From NCBI RefSeq assembly GCF_000196135.1, contig NC_005090.1:1250001-1314000 (forward strand): a stretch of 64,000 nucleotides of DNA, given 5' to 3'. Positions 19,776 through 27,145 of the stretch are shown piece after piece (the stretch's first letter is position 1; every line of letters starts with the position of its first letter). This stretch comes from Wolinella succinogenes DSM 1740 (GTDB taxonomy: Bacteria; Campylobacterota; Campylobacteria; Campylobacterales; Helicobacteraceae). The notes beneath the pieces are model-generated. The model did not search any database. It was not told the DNA's origin and saw nothing but the letters and a program-made list of their open reading frames with translations. The translations under genes were made by a program, and so were the position numbers.

Positions 19776-21113
19776 TTAGGGCTTCTTGATCTCTAGCGGC
19801 GAGAGGAGATTCCTAAAACCCTCCAAGCGATGAAGAAGGAGGCTCTTCTCCTTGACTCCCTCCACTCCCTCGCCCACGCTTAAGTCGGTGATCACCACTC
19901 CGCCAAGGATCAATCGACCCTCGCCTTCACTCCCCTCTGTCCTAATCCCCCAAGCGTCATGCAAAACCATAGCGCGCCCTTTGTGCTCGCCAATATAGAG
20001 CATGATGTGCCCTTTGAGATAGAGGAGGCTCGCCCAAGGAATCGCTTCAGCTAGGATTCTGCTCTCCTTCTCCTTAGGCTCTAGGGCGGAGAGATCGACA
20101 AAACCCCCTTGAAATTTGGCTTGCGCCGCCGAGTTTCGGGGAAGCCAAACCCCCATACTACCCACTAGATCACGCACCATAGCGGAGCAGTCACGATTCC
20201 CATACATCCCTCCCCAGCCATATTTTTCACCCATGAGCTTGGCAGCGAGTCTCGCTCCATTTTCTGGAGTAAAGGAGAGGGGGAAAGGGGCAAAGTCGCT
20301 TCGACTCACTTGGCTCTCTTGCCATATCGCTTCTCCGCTAGCTCCTCGCTTGGGGACTTTGAGCGTGAGTGTTTCACCCTCTAATGCATGAATAGGATAG
20401 AGCTTGCCAAGGCGTGCGCGATCCAAAAACTCCCCTTGTGAGTCATAAAGAGGAATCGAATCATTTAAAGGAATCGCCCAGCCCAAAACTCCCTCCACTT
20501 CCCCTTTAAACGCAGAAGAAGCCCTCGCCACAGCCAAAGATCGCACCCATCCGCTCACAAAAGAGGCTTCCACATAGAACCATTCCCTATCGCGCGTGGC
20601 GTGTGTGATGAGCACGGGCGTGCCAGAAAAGAGGTAGGAGTTTTGCCAATAATCAAAAGGGTAACCCTCTCCCGCCTTTTTAAAATCATAGAATCGAGGC
20701 TTGTGGGTGGGCATCACGCGTGCATCAGTATCTTGAGTGATGATTCCTGGCTCAAGCAGGCTTGGATAGCCCTCTTCGTTCATCTCATACTCTAGCCTCT
20801 CTATCCACTCTTTAGAATTAGGGAGTCGATTCTCTCCATAGCCTGGATGGCTCTTCGCGCTTCTTAAACCCCAAAAGGTCGAGAGGCGATTCTCCCTAGG
20901 GGCGGTGGAGCTCCACGGAGAGAGGTGGCGTGTGAGATAATCCTTGGCTAAGGCTTGCTCTCTCTCTTGATCGAGGGCATAAGAGGAGGCGAGATAGAGA
21001 GCGGGATCTTGCGAGAAGGAGGAGAGCGGCTTGGGGGCTGGCGTCTTAAAGGAGCAGCCTGAGAGGAGTAGTCCCCCCGCGAGTGCCAAAGTTACAATGA
21101 ACCCCTTAGTCAT
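19776..21113 (-). CDS. lipoprotein peptidoglycan hydrolase, SH3/NlpC-P60 family
   Basis: The protein is about 445 residues, starting MTKGFIVTLALAGG with lipobox LLLSGC, so it is predicted to be an outer-membrane or periplasmic lipoprotein. The middle contains SH3-like segments (for example DREWFYVEASFVSGWVRSL). The C-terminal NlpC/P60 domain has the catalytic cysteine in YGNRDCSAMVRDLVGSMG and the histidine in KGHIMLYIGE. Such enzymes cut peptidoglycan stem peptides. ATG 21113 overlaps the stop of the ArsC-like gene; an in-frame ATG at 21128 would add five residues. Confidence 0.85.
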   Translation of the reverse strand: MTKGFIVTLALAGGLLLSGCSFKTPAPKPLSSFSQDPALYLASSYALDQEREQALAKDYLTRHLSPWSSTAPRENRLSTFWGLRSAKSHPGYGENRLPNSKEWIERLEYEMNEEGYPSLLEPGIITQDTDARVMPTHKPRFYDFKKAGEGYPFDYWQNSYLFSGTPVLITHATRDREWFYVEASFVSGWVRSLAVARASSAFKGEVEGVLGWAIPLNDSIPLYDSQGEFLDRARLGKLYPIHALEGETLTLKVPKRGASGEAIWQESQVSRSDFAPFPLSFTPENGARLAAKLMGEKYGWGGMYGNRDCSAMVRDLVGSMGVWLPRNSAAQAKFQGGFVDLSALEPKEKESRILAEAIPWASLLYLKGHIMLYIGEHKGRAMVLHDAWGIRTEGSEGEGRLILGGVVITDLSVGEGVEGVKEKSLLLHRLEGFRNLLSPLEIKKP

Positions 21114-21450
21114 CAAAGCGGCTTTCATACTCTTTGAGGTCAAATCCCACCATCACTTCGCCAGAGCCAAGCTCTATGATAGGTCTTTTGATCAAAAGGG
21201 GCTCCTTGGTGAGCCACTCAATCTTCCCCTCCTCATCCAAAGCCAGCTCTTTGAGTCCAAGATTCCTATAGGTAGCGCTTTGAGAGTTGAAGATTTTGCT
21301 GATTGTGAGGCTCTTAAGCCACCGCTCAATATCAGGTCTAGTGGGATGGAAGAGCTTCAGATCGACAAACTCATAGGGAATCTTTCGTGATTCCAAAAAA
21401 CTCAAAGCCTTCTTCACGCTCCCGCAACTCTTAATGCCATAAATTTTCAT
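21106..21450 (-). CDS. ArsC/Spx-family thioredoxin-fold protein
   Basis: This 114-residue protein begins MKIYGIKSCGSVKKALSFLE, a thioredoxin-fold start with a single cysteine at about position 9 rather than the CxxC of some relatives. LIKRPIIELGSGEVMVGFD near the end is the conserved cis-proline region of the ArsC/YffB/Spx family. Arsenate reductase, YffB-like and Spx-like roles cannot be told apart by eye. No other arsenic genes are nearby. The start at 21450 is chosen because upstream codons are not family-like. Confidence 0.82.
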   Translation of the reverse strand: MKIYGIKSCGSVKKALSFLESRKIPYEFVDLKLFHPTRPDIERWLKSLTISKIFNSQSATYRNLGLKELALDEEGKIEWLTKEPLLIKRPIIELGSGEVMVGFDLKEYESRFDD

Positions 21451-21461
21451 CAAAAAATACC

Positions 21462-21779
21462 TTAAAATAAATGTAGAACCGTCATATAGAAAAGCACTCC
21501 TGAAAATATACTCAAAAGTGCATTGCGAAACCATAAATGAGTCACCACACTCAAAGCGATTCCGCCAAGCTCCCTCCAGCCATAGCTCTCACTCCATGAG
21601 ACCTCTTTGAGCGCATAAAAGACAAGAATCGTCATGATCGCCAAAGGCATATTTTGTTGCAAAAAAAGGAGCCAAGACGAAGGCTTGGAGCGCCCAAAAA
21701 GCCAAAAAGCCAGGATTCTCGTCACATAAGTTGCTAAAGCCGCCACTAAAATGGCCAGCAGGAGATATTCATGATTCAT
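21462..21779 (-). CDS. azlD: branched-chain amino acid exporter small subunit AzlD
   Basis: This 105-residue membrane protein has about four hydrophobic helices. The segments YVTRILAFWLFG and ALATYVTR near the N-terminus are typical of AzlD. Its ATG overlaps the azlC stop. AzlC and AzlD together export branched-chain amino acids or analogues in characterised bacteria. Confidence 0.88.
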   Translation of the reverse strand: MNHEYLLLAILVAALATYVTRILAFWLFGRSKPSSWLLFLQQNMPLAIMTILVFYALKEVSWSESYGWRELGGIALSVVTHLWFRNALLSIFSGVLFYMTVLHLF

Positions 21780-22444
21780 GATCGTCGCTCCAAAAGATAC
21801 CCCCCATAAAGCAACCCCACCACCGTGAGAATCGAGAGGATGAGCATATGCGCGCTAGGAAAAAAGAAAAGCCCCCCTACCCCCACCAAAAGCGCTAAAT
21901 AAAAAGGCTTTTTAGAAGGATTTTTCAAAAAAAGCTCAAGGGTAAGCACCACAAAAAGTGCGGTGAGTGAAAATTCGATTCCTTCCCATGAAAAGCCCGA
22001 GCTCTCTCCTAGAGCTATCCCCATGACACTCCCAAGACACCAATAAAAGTGGTGCAAAAGCGCCATGAGAAAAAAGCTCTCTTCTCGCTCATTTGGGGCT
22101 ATCTCCACCCCCTTTAAAAGCGCGAAAGTCTCATCCGTGAGGGCGAATCGGATATAGTGGCGACGCCAGCCAAAACCTTTGGTCTCCTCCATGATCGAAA
22201 GCCCATAAAAAAGGTGGCGGAGGTTGAGCAAAAAAGTGGCTATGGCGATCTCAGCATAACCCGCATGAGCGGCAAGCAATGCCACGAGGAGAAACTGCCC
22301 CGATCCCGCATAGACAATAAGAGACATCAAAAGACCATAATACCAAGGAGTTCCCAGCTGGGTATAGAGCAGTCCAAAAGCCATCCCCAGCGGGATGTAG
22401 CCCATTAAAACGGGGAGCGTCTTGAGGAATAGCTTTGAAAGCAA
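21776..22444 (-). CDS. azlC: branched-chain amino acid exporter large subunit AzlC
   Basis: This 222-residue inner-membrane protein has several helices and the AzlC hallmarks PVLMGYIPLGMAFGLL near residue 10, MSLIVYAGSGQFLLVALLAA, and LLNLRHLFYGLSI followed by FALTDETFALL. It is the first gene of a seven-gene minus-strand chain running to 17997. The start is a TTG at 22444 with only a weak AAGG upstream, so the N-terminus may be off by a few residues. Confidence 0.92.
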   Translation of the reverse strand: MLSKLFLKTLPVLMGYIPLGMAFGLLYTQLGTPWYYGLLMSLIVYAGSGQFLLVALLAAHAGYAEIAIATFLLNLRHLFYGLSIMEETKGFGWRRHYIRFALTDETFALLKGVEIAPNEREESFFLMALLHHFYWCLGSVMGIALGESSGFSWEGIEFSLTALFVVLTLELFLKNPSKKPFYLALLVGVGGLFFFPSAHMLILSILTVVGLLYGGYLLERRS

Positions 22445-22574
22445 ATTAAGACAACCTTATGAAAATAATATTAATGAATCTTATCCTAACCTCGTTTAAA
22501 CTTGGTTTTTGTAGAATAGGGTAACACGCCCCTAGGGGGTGGGATCAAAACCTGAACATAGGGAAAGGAATTTT

Positions 22575-23930
22575 ATGGGGGAGTGGAGAGGGATTCTGAT
22601 TGGGATGGCTGTGGCGATAGTGGCTTTTTTTGCGGTATCAGAGTATGCTTCCTTGCCTCTAGCTCAATCCCTCTTGGTGGCTTTGGTGGCTTTCATGGTC
22701 GTGCTCTGGACTAATGAAGCTCTCCCCCTTGGAATCGTTTCACTTTTACCCATTGTCCTCTTTCCCGCTTTTGAGATTCTCTCGATCCAAAAAACCACCG
22801 CCAACTACGCCAATCCCATCATCTATCTCTTCTTGGGGGGATTCATGCTGGCGGTAGCCACAGAGAAGACAGGACTGCACAAGATTATCGCCAAGCGCCT
22901 TTTACAAGCTTTTCCCAACACTCCTAGGGGAATCATCGCCTCTTTGGGAATCACCGCCTCTTGCCTTAGTATGATTCTCTCCAACACCACCACCGCCCTG
23001 CTCCTCTTGCCTGTAGCCCTCTCTATCTCTGAGGATCGATTCTTAAAGATTCGTTTCCTCTTGGCGGTGGCTTTTGGCGCTAGCATCGGAGGGATCACCA
23101 CGCCCATTGGAAGCCCACCCAACCTCATCCTCTTAGGCTTCCTAGACAAGCAGGGAATGGATCCTATCGGATTTGCCGCATGGGTAGCGATGATGCTCCC
23201 CGTGACGATGATGATGCTCTATATCATGGTGAATGTCCTCTCCTTTAGGAGCGGTGACCACACGCTCAATGCTGAGGCATTTCATGAGGTTCACTTTGAT
23301 CGCCACCAAAAAAGACTCACTTGGATTTTAGGCATTCTTGTCACGCTACTCTTTGTCAATTCCCCCATCAAGCCCTTCTACTCAGGATTAGGACTCAATG
23401 AAAACGCTATTTTGCTAGGATTTGGGATGCTGATGTTTGTCCCCAAAATTGGCTTTTTGGAGTGGAAGGACAGCAAAAAGATTCCCTATGAGATCATGTT
23501 CCTCTTTGGGGCAGGATTCTGTATTGCAAGCGCCTTCTCTGACACAGGGCTCGCCCAGAGTGTTTCTAAAGCCCTAGAGCATGTCAGTGCCCTGCCCATT
23601 ATTCTCATCGTCTTGGCGGTGGCAACGTTTGCTATTTTTGCTACCGAGATACTAAGCAACACCGCCCTCATCTCGATTCTCCTTCCTATTGTCTATGCGG
23701 CGGTACACACACTTGATTTCCCCCTGGAAGAGGAGCTCATCATGATCACCGCGACCATCTGCACCAGCTATGCCTTCATGCTCCCCATCGCCACTCCCCC
23801 CAACGCCATCGCCATCTCTGGGGGCGACCTCAAGGTCTCTGAAATGGCAAGATTTGGATTCTTGCTCAACATCGCAGGCGTCTTGATTGTCAGTGCCATT
23901 GCGCTAAGCTACTGGAAACTTTTCCTCTAA
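22575..23930 (+). CDS. divalent anion:sodium symporter (DASS/SLC13 family)
   Basis: This 451-residue inner-membrane protein carries both signature pairs of the family: LSNTTTALLLLP with PIGSPPNLILLG in the first half, and ILSNTALISILLP with PIATPPNAIAISG in the second. These form the sodium and carboxylate binding sites in VcINDY-like transporters. Likely substrates are C4-dicarboxylates, citrate or sulfate. ATG 22575 follows AAGGAA. The M48 protease gene follows after 12 bases. Confidence 0.92.
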   Translation: MGEWRGILIGMAVAIVAFFAVSEYASLPLAQSLLVALVAFMVVLWTNEALPLGIVSLLPIVLFPAFEILSIQKTTANYANPIIYLFLGGFMLAVATEKTGLHKIIAKRLLQAFPNTPRGIIASLGITASCLSMILSNTTTALLLLPVALSISEDRFLKIRFLLAVAFGASIGGITTPIGSPPNLILLGFLDKQGMDPIGFAAWVAMMLPVTMMMLYIMVNVLSFRSGDHTLNAEAFHEVHFDRHQKRLTWILGILVTLLFVNSPIKPFYSGLGLNENAILLGFGMLMFVPKIGFLEWKDSKKIPYEIMFLFGAGFCIASAFSDTGLAQSVSKALEHVSALPIILIVLAVATFAIFATEILSNTALISILLPIVYAAVHTLDFPLEEELIMITATICTSYAFMLPIATPPNAIAISGGDLKVSEMARFGFLLNIAGVLIVSAIALSYWKLFL

Positions 23931-23942
23931 AAGGATTTCCTT

Positions 23943-24689
23943 GTGAGAGCCCTCCTCCTCTCTTCTCTCCTACTCCTTCTTCTTGGCGGTTGTGTCACCT
24001 CCAACCCCTACACTTCGCGTTCTCAGCTCATGCTCATCGACAAAAAAGAGGAGCTCAAAATGGGAAGGGAGGCGAGCGAAGAGATTCTCAAAAATTCCAA
24101 AAAAAGCTCTAATATGCAAGCCACCAGGCGTGTGATGGAGGTGGGAACCAAAATCGCTAGAGTTGCCGAGCAGAGTGACTTTGCGTGGGAATTTCACCTC
24201 ATCGAAGATCCAAGCATCAATGCCTTTTGCCTCCCCGGGGGCAAAGTCTTTGTCTATACGGGAATCCTCACCCTAGTAGAGAGCGATGATGAGCTTGCTG
24301 TGGTCATGGGGCATGAGATCGCACACGCTATCGCTCGTCACGGGGCGGAGCGGCTTAGCGTCTCAATGGCGAGCGAGCTAGGGCGGAATCTCATCGGAAT
24401 CGCTCTAGACATGAAGCAACCTCAGAGCAAAAAGCTCTTTGACACCGCCTATGGAGTGGGTATGAATGTCGGAGTGATGCTTCCCTATAGCCGCACCCAA
24501 GAGCTAGAGGCGGATAGAATCGGTCTCCTCCTCATGAAGCGCGCAGGCTACAATCCAAGCGCTGCCCTCACCTTTTGGGAGAAGATGCGGGCAAATCAAG
24601 GGGGAGGCAAGGGGAGCGATTTCCTCTCCACCCACCCTAGCGATTCCAAGCGAATCGAGGCGATTCGTCAAGCCATCCCCTCGCTATAG
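23943..24689 (+). CDS. M48-family periplasmic metalloprotease, lipoprotein
   Basis: This 248-residue protein starts with GTG. A signal peptide ends in LLLLLLGGC, so the mature protein is probably lipid-anchored. The zinc site is HEIAHAIARHG near residue 122 plus the third ligand in ELEADRIGLLLM near 183, as in the BepA/LoiP type of envelope protease. The final EKMRANQGG...STHPSDSKRIEAI pattern is also typical of the family. The gene is close behind the DASS transporter. Its stop overlaps the convergent phosphatase gene stop in CTATAG. Confidence 0.92.
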   Translation: MRALLLSSLLLLLLGGCVTSNPYTSRSQLMLIDKKEELKMGREASEEILKNSKKSSNMQATRRVMEVGTKIARVAEQSDFAWEFHLIEDPSINAFCLPGGKVFVYTGILTLVESDDELAVVMGHEIAHAIARHGAERLSVSMASELGRNLIGIALDMKQPQSKKLFDTAYGVGMNVGVMLPYSRTQELEADRIGLLLMKRAGYNPSAALTFWEKMRANQGGGKGSDFLSTHPSDSKRIEAIRQAIPSL

Positions 24690-25148
24690 GCGAAGCAGTC
24701 CATGATTCTTTAAAAGAGTTTTCACCCCCTCCTCAATCATCTCAAAAACCTTCTCAAACCCCTCTTCTCCGCGGTAGTGGTAGGGGTCGGGAATATCCTG
24801 CCCTGCCAATCCAAACTCTCCTAACAAAAAGAGTTTCTCCTGAGGAAAGCCAAATCGCTTCAAATCGGAAAGATTGTTTTGATCCATCGCAATGATAAGA
24901 TCAAAACGGCTCGCATCCTCTTCCCTCACCTGCCTTGCTCTAAGCATCGAGATATCCACTCCTCTTTTTTGAGCAATCCGCACCGAGCCCTCACAAGGAA
25001 GCTCCCCCCTATGCCACGCACCCGTGCCTGCCGAATCAAGCTCTAGCTCCACCCCCTCATATTCCGCTAGATTTCTAGCGATCCCTTCGGCTAGCGGAGA
25101 GCGGCAGATATTTCCCAGACAGACAAAAAGAATCGAACGAACACTCAA
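24684..25148 (-). CDS. low-molecular-weight protein tyrosine phosphatase
   Basis: This 154-residue cytosolic enzyme has the active-site loop FVCLGNICRSPLAEG near the N-terminus (C-x5-R-S) and the general-acid aspartate in DIPDPYHYRGEEGFE near the C-terminus. This is the full signature of LMW-PTPs; arsenate reductase relatives share the fold but not all of it. It begins with TTG, supported by AAGGAG seven bases upstream. It is divergent from the phosphoesterase gene at 25207. Confidence 0.93.
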   Translation of the reverse strand: MSVRSILFVCLGNICRSPLAEGIARNLAEYEGVELELDSAGTGAWHRGELPCEGSVRIAQKRGVDISMLRARQVREEDASRFDLIIAMDQNNLSDLKRFGFPQEKLFLLGEFGLAGQDIPDPYHYRGEEGFEKVFEMIEEGVKTLLKNHGLLRL

Positions 25149-25168
25149 AAAAGACTCCTTAAATAAGA

Positions 25169-25174
25169 TACAAT
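25169..25174 (+). promoter_or_regulatory. -10 box upstream of the phosphoesterase gene
   Basis: TACAAT, 32 bases before the ATG at 25207, in a short divergent gap. No clear -35. Confidence 0.4.
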
Positions 25175-25206
25175 GGATCGACTTTTAACCCAAGGCCTGT
25201 TGCTCA

Positions 25207-26322
25207 ATGATCAAAATACTCTTTCCTCTTTTGCTTCTAGGGAGCTTTACGCTCATCCACTATTTGGCCTACAAGGTAGGGTCACGCCTCCTCTTTGAAC
25301 ATCCAAGAAGCCGCCAAGTGGCCAGAATCATCCTTGGGTTCAATCTCCTCTGCGTCCTTGGGTATCTTTTATCGCGCTATTTTATCACGACTCCACCCGC
25401 GCTCTACTTTATCTTTTCACTCTCCATAGGGCTTGGCTTCATTCTTTTGGTGACTCTTTTGCTTTGGCTCCTCTTCACTCCTTTGCTCTTTTTGCCCTTA
25501 AAACCCTCTAGACGCCTCGCACTCAAAAAAAGCTTGGGATACGCTAGTGGACTCTTTTTGACAGGATATAGCACCGCTTCGCTCATCGAGGGAAGGTTGC
25601 CTCCAGAGGTGGTGAAGCTCTCCTTAAAGCTCCCTCGCCTGCCTCAATCCTTTCGAGCCATCCAGCTTAGCGATCTGCATATTGGAGGATTGATCGAAGA
25701 GCACTACATGGAGGCACTTGGAGAGAGAATCAACGCCCTCAAGCCCGACATGATCTTTCTCACGGGTGATATTACTGATGCCTCGTGCGAACAGATTCGC
25801 ACACCCCTAGAAAAGCTCAAAGCCCTTCAAGCGCCCCTAGGAATCTATTTTGTGAGCGGGAATCATGAATTTTTCCACGGCATCCAAAAAACAATGGATT
25901 TCCTAAGGGAGATGGGAATTGTTGTCTTAGAAAACGATTCTCGCACGATTGAGGGGCTGGTCAATATTGCTGGTGTGCATGACCTCTTTGGACGAAGAAT
26001 CGGCTTTTTGGAACCTGATTTAGAACAAGCCCTCTATGGAATCGACCCCTCGCTTCCCACGATTCTCCTCGCTCATCAACCCAAATTTGCCAAAGAAGCC
26101 CTAGGCTATCCTGTCGATCTCATCCTCTCAGGCCACACCCATGGGGGCCAAATCGCCCCTTTTGGGCTTTTGGTGAGGCTGGATCAAACCTATCTCCAAG
26201 GGCTCTATGAGCTCTCGCCCCAAACTAGACTCTATGTCAATCCAGGCACAGGCTTTTGGGGCCCTCCCATGCGATTCCTCTCTAGGGCTGAGATCACACT
26301 CTTTGAATTCACCCCCTCTTGA
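25207..26322 (+). CDS. membrane-anchored metallophosphoesterase
   Basis: This 371-residue protein has about four hydrophobic helices in residues 1-130 and a C-terminal calcineurin-like domain. Metal-binding motifs appear in order: QLSDLHIGG (D-x-H), FLTGDITDA (GD), FVSGNHEFF (GNHE), ILLAHQPKF and ILSGHTHGGQ. This layout matches YkuE/YaeI-like phosphoesterases. The catalytic domain could face either side. Substrate unknown. Confidence 0.9.
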   Translation: MIKILFPLLLLGSFTLIHYLAYKVGSRLLFEHPRSRQVARIILGFNLLCVLGYLLSRYFITTPPALYFIFSLSIGLGFILLVTLLLWLLFTPLLFLPLKPSRRLALKKSLGYASGLFLTGYSTASLIEGRLPPEVVKLSLKLPRLPQSFRAIQLSDLHIGGLIEEHYMEALGERINALKPDMIFLTGDITDASCEQIRTPLEKLKALQAPLGIYFVSGNHEFFHGIQKTMDFLREMGIVVLENDSRTIEGLVNIAGVHDLFGRRIGFLEPDLEQALYGIDPSLPTILLAHQPKFAKEALGYPVDLILSGHTHGGQIAPFGLLVRLDQTYLQGLYELSPQTRLYVNPGTGFWGPPMRFLSRAEITLFEFTPS

Positions 26323-26339
26323 TCGTCTCTGGTTTCTGC

Positions 26340-26345
26340 TATGAT
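26340..26345 (+). promoter_or_regulatory. -10 box upstream of the 80-residue gene
   Basis: TATGAT 35 bases before the ATG at 26380. Confidence 0.35.
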
Positions 26346-26379
26346 AGGAGAGTGATTTTGCATCCAAAAAGGGCAAAGA

Positions 26380-26622
26380 ATGGAGACGCAAAGCGATCAG
26401 ATTGAGGCACAGGAAGAGCGCTCAAAGCTCTTGACGGCGAGATTTTATGAGGTGCTAGAGGGGCTTGGGGTTAATACAGCGGATATTTCTAGAGAGCAGA
26501 TTATGAAGATTCACTGCATCTTTGATGGTTGGAAAAAAAGCTTGAAAGAGAGCTGTCGTATAGAGGTCTGCTTTGATCTCTATACGCGCTCTTACGATGT
26601 CGTAGTGATTGCCGAAAACTAG
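26380..26622 (+). CDS. small conserved-looking protein of unknown function
   Basis: This 80-residue acidic cytosolic protein starts METQSDQIEAQEER. It is mainly helical, then has a strand-rich end (RIEVCFDLYTRSYDVVVIAE). No family is recognised. Supporting evidence that it is real: a -10 box upstream, coding-like base use, and a stop that shares CTAG with the convergent rhodanese gene. Confidence 0.6.
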   Translation: METQSDQIEAQEERSKLLTARFYEVLEGLGVNTADISREQIMKIHCIFDGWKKSLKESCRIEVCFDLYTRSYDVVVIAEN

Positions 26623-27056
26623 GGCTTTACAAGAACATCGGTGATTTTATCGCGTGGCCAGCCTTGTTGTCCTTTAGTGAGGATAAAGAGTCGCTCTTTG
26701 GCGATTCCCTTACTCATCATATAATCGTAGGCTTTCTCTGCGCCCCCACCGCCTCTAGGGCAGACAATGACAATAGGCTCATCTTTTCCAAGTTTTGCAA
26801 TAGCACTATCTAGCTTGGCTCTCTCCTCATCACTTTTGACGGGATAGGCATAAGTGGGAATCGCGCCTTTGAGGTGCTCAGCGTCAAACTCTTTTTCCAC
26901 TTGAATGTCCACAAGGCTCACAGGCTTGCTCTCACGAATGAGCGTAGCCGTCTCTTCGGCGCTAATCATGTTATATTTGCCACCAAAAATTCCAAAACCT
27001 GAAAAGGCAACCACAGCGACGAATGCTAGGGCAATCGTTCCGATGATCTTTCTCAT
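26619..27056 (-). CDS. periplasmic rhodanese-domain protein
   Basis: This 145-residue protein has an N-terminal hydrophobic segment (about 5-25) that serves as signal peptide or anchor. A single rhodanese domain follows: SLVDIQVEKEFDAEHLKGAI, then the active-site loop IVCPRGGGGAEKAY with the catalytic cysteine. Rhodaneses transfer sulfane sulfur; in a sulfur-respiring lineage a periplasmic role in sulfide or polysulfide handling is plausible but inferred. The leader region upstream can fold (see 27069-27107). Confidence 0.88.
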   Translation of the reverse strand: MRKIIGTIALAFVAVVAFSGFGIFGGKYNMISAEETATLIRESKPVSLVDIQVEKEFDAEHLKGAIPTYAYPVKSDEERAKLDSAIAKLGKDEPIVIVCPRGGGGAEKAYDYMMSKGIAKERLFILTKGQQGWPRDKITDVLVKP

Positions 27057-27068
27057 TTTTTAACTCCA

Positions 27069-27107
27069 TTCCCGATAGGTTTAGCCCCCAACCGAGAGCC
27101 ACGGGAA
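27069..27107 (-). promoter_or_regulatory. foldable leader upstream of the rhodanese gene
   Basis: On the minus strand TTCCCG and CGGGAA form an outer stem, and GGTT/AACC forms an inner stem around GGGGGCTA. A TAAAAT that could act as -10 lies about 10 bases upstream, so the hairpin would be near the 5' end of the transcript, and the gene start is 13 bases after it. It may be a mRNA-stability hairpin, a protein-binding site or a riboswitch-like element. I do not recognise it as a known class. Confidence 0.4.
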
Positions 27108-27145
27108 AGGAATATTTTACCTAAAGAGGCTTAAAAAGGCGCCCC

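Noticed and set aside
22525-22541. CCCCTAGGGG palindrome upstream of the DASS transporter gene as an operator
   Set aside because: Only ten bases are perfectly symmetrical, and extension needs a bulge. No known regulator site is recognised.
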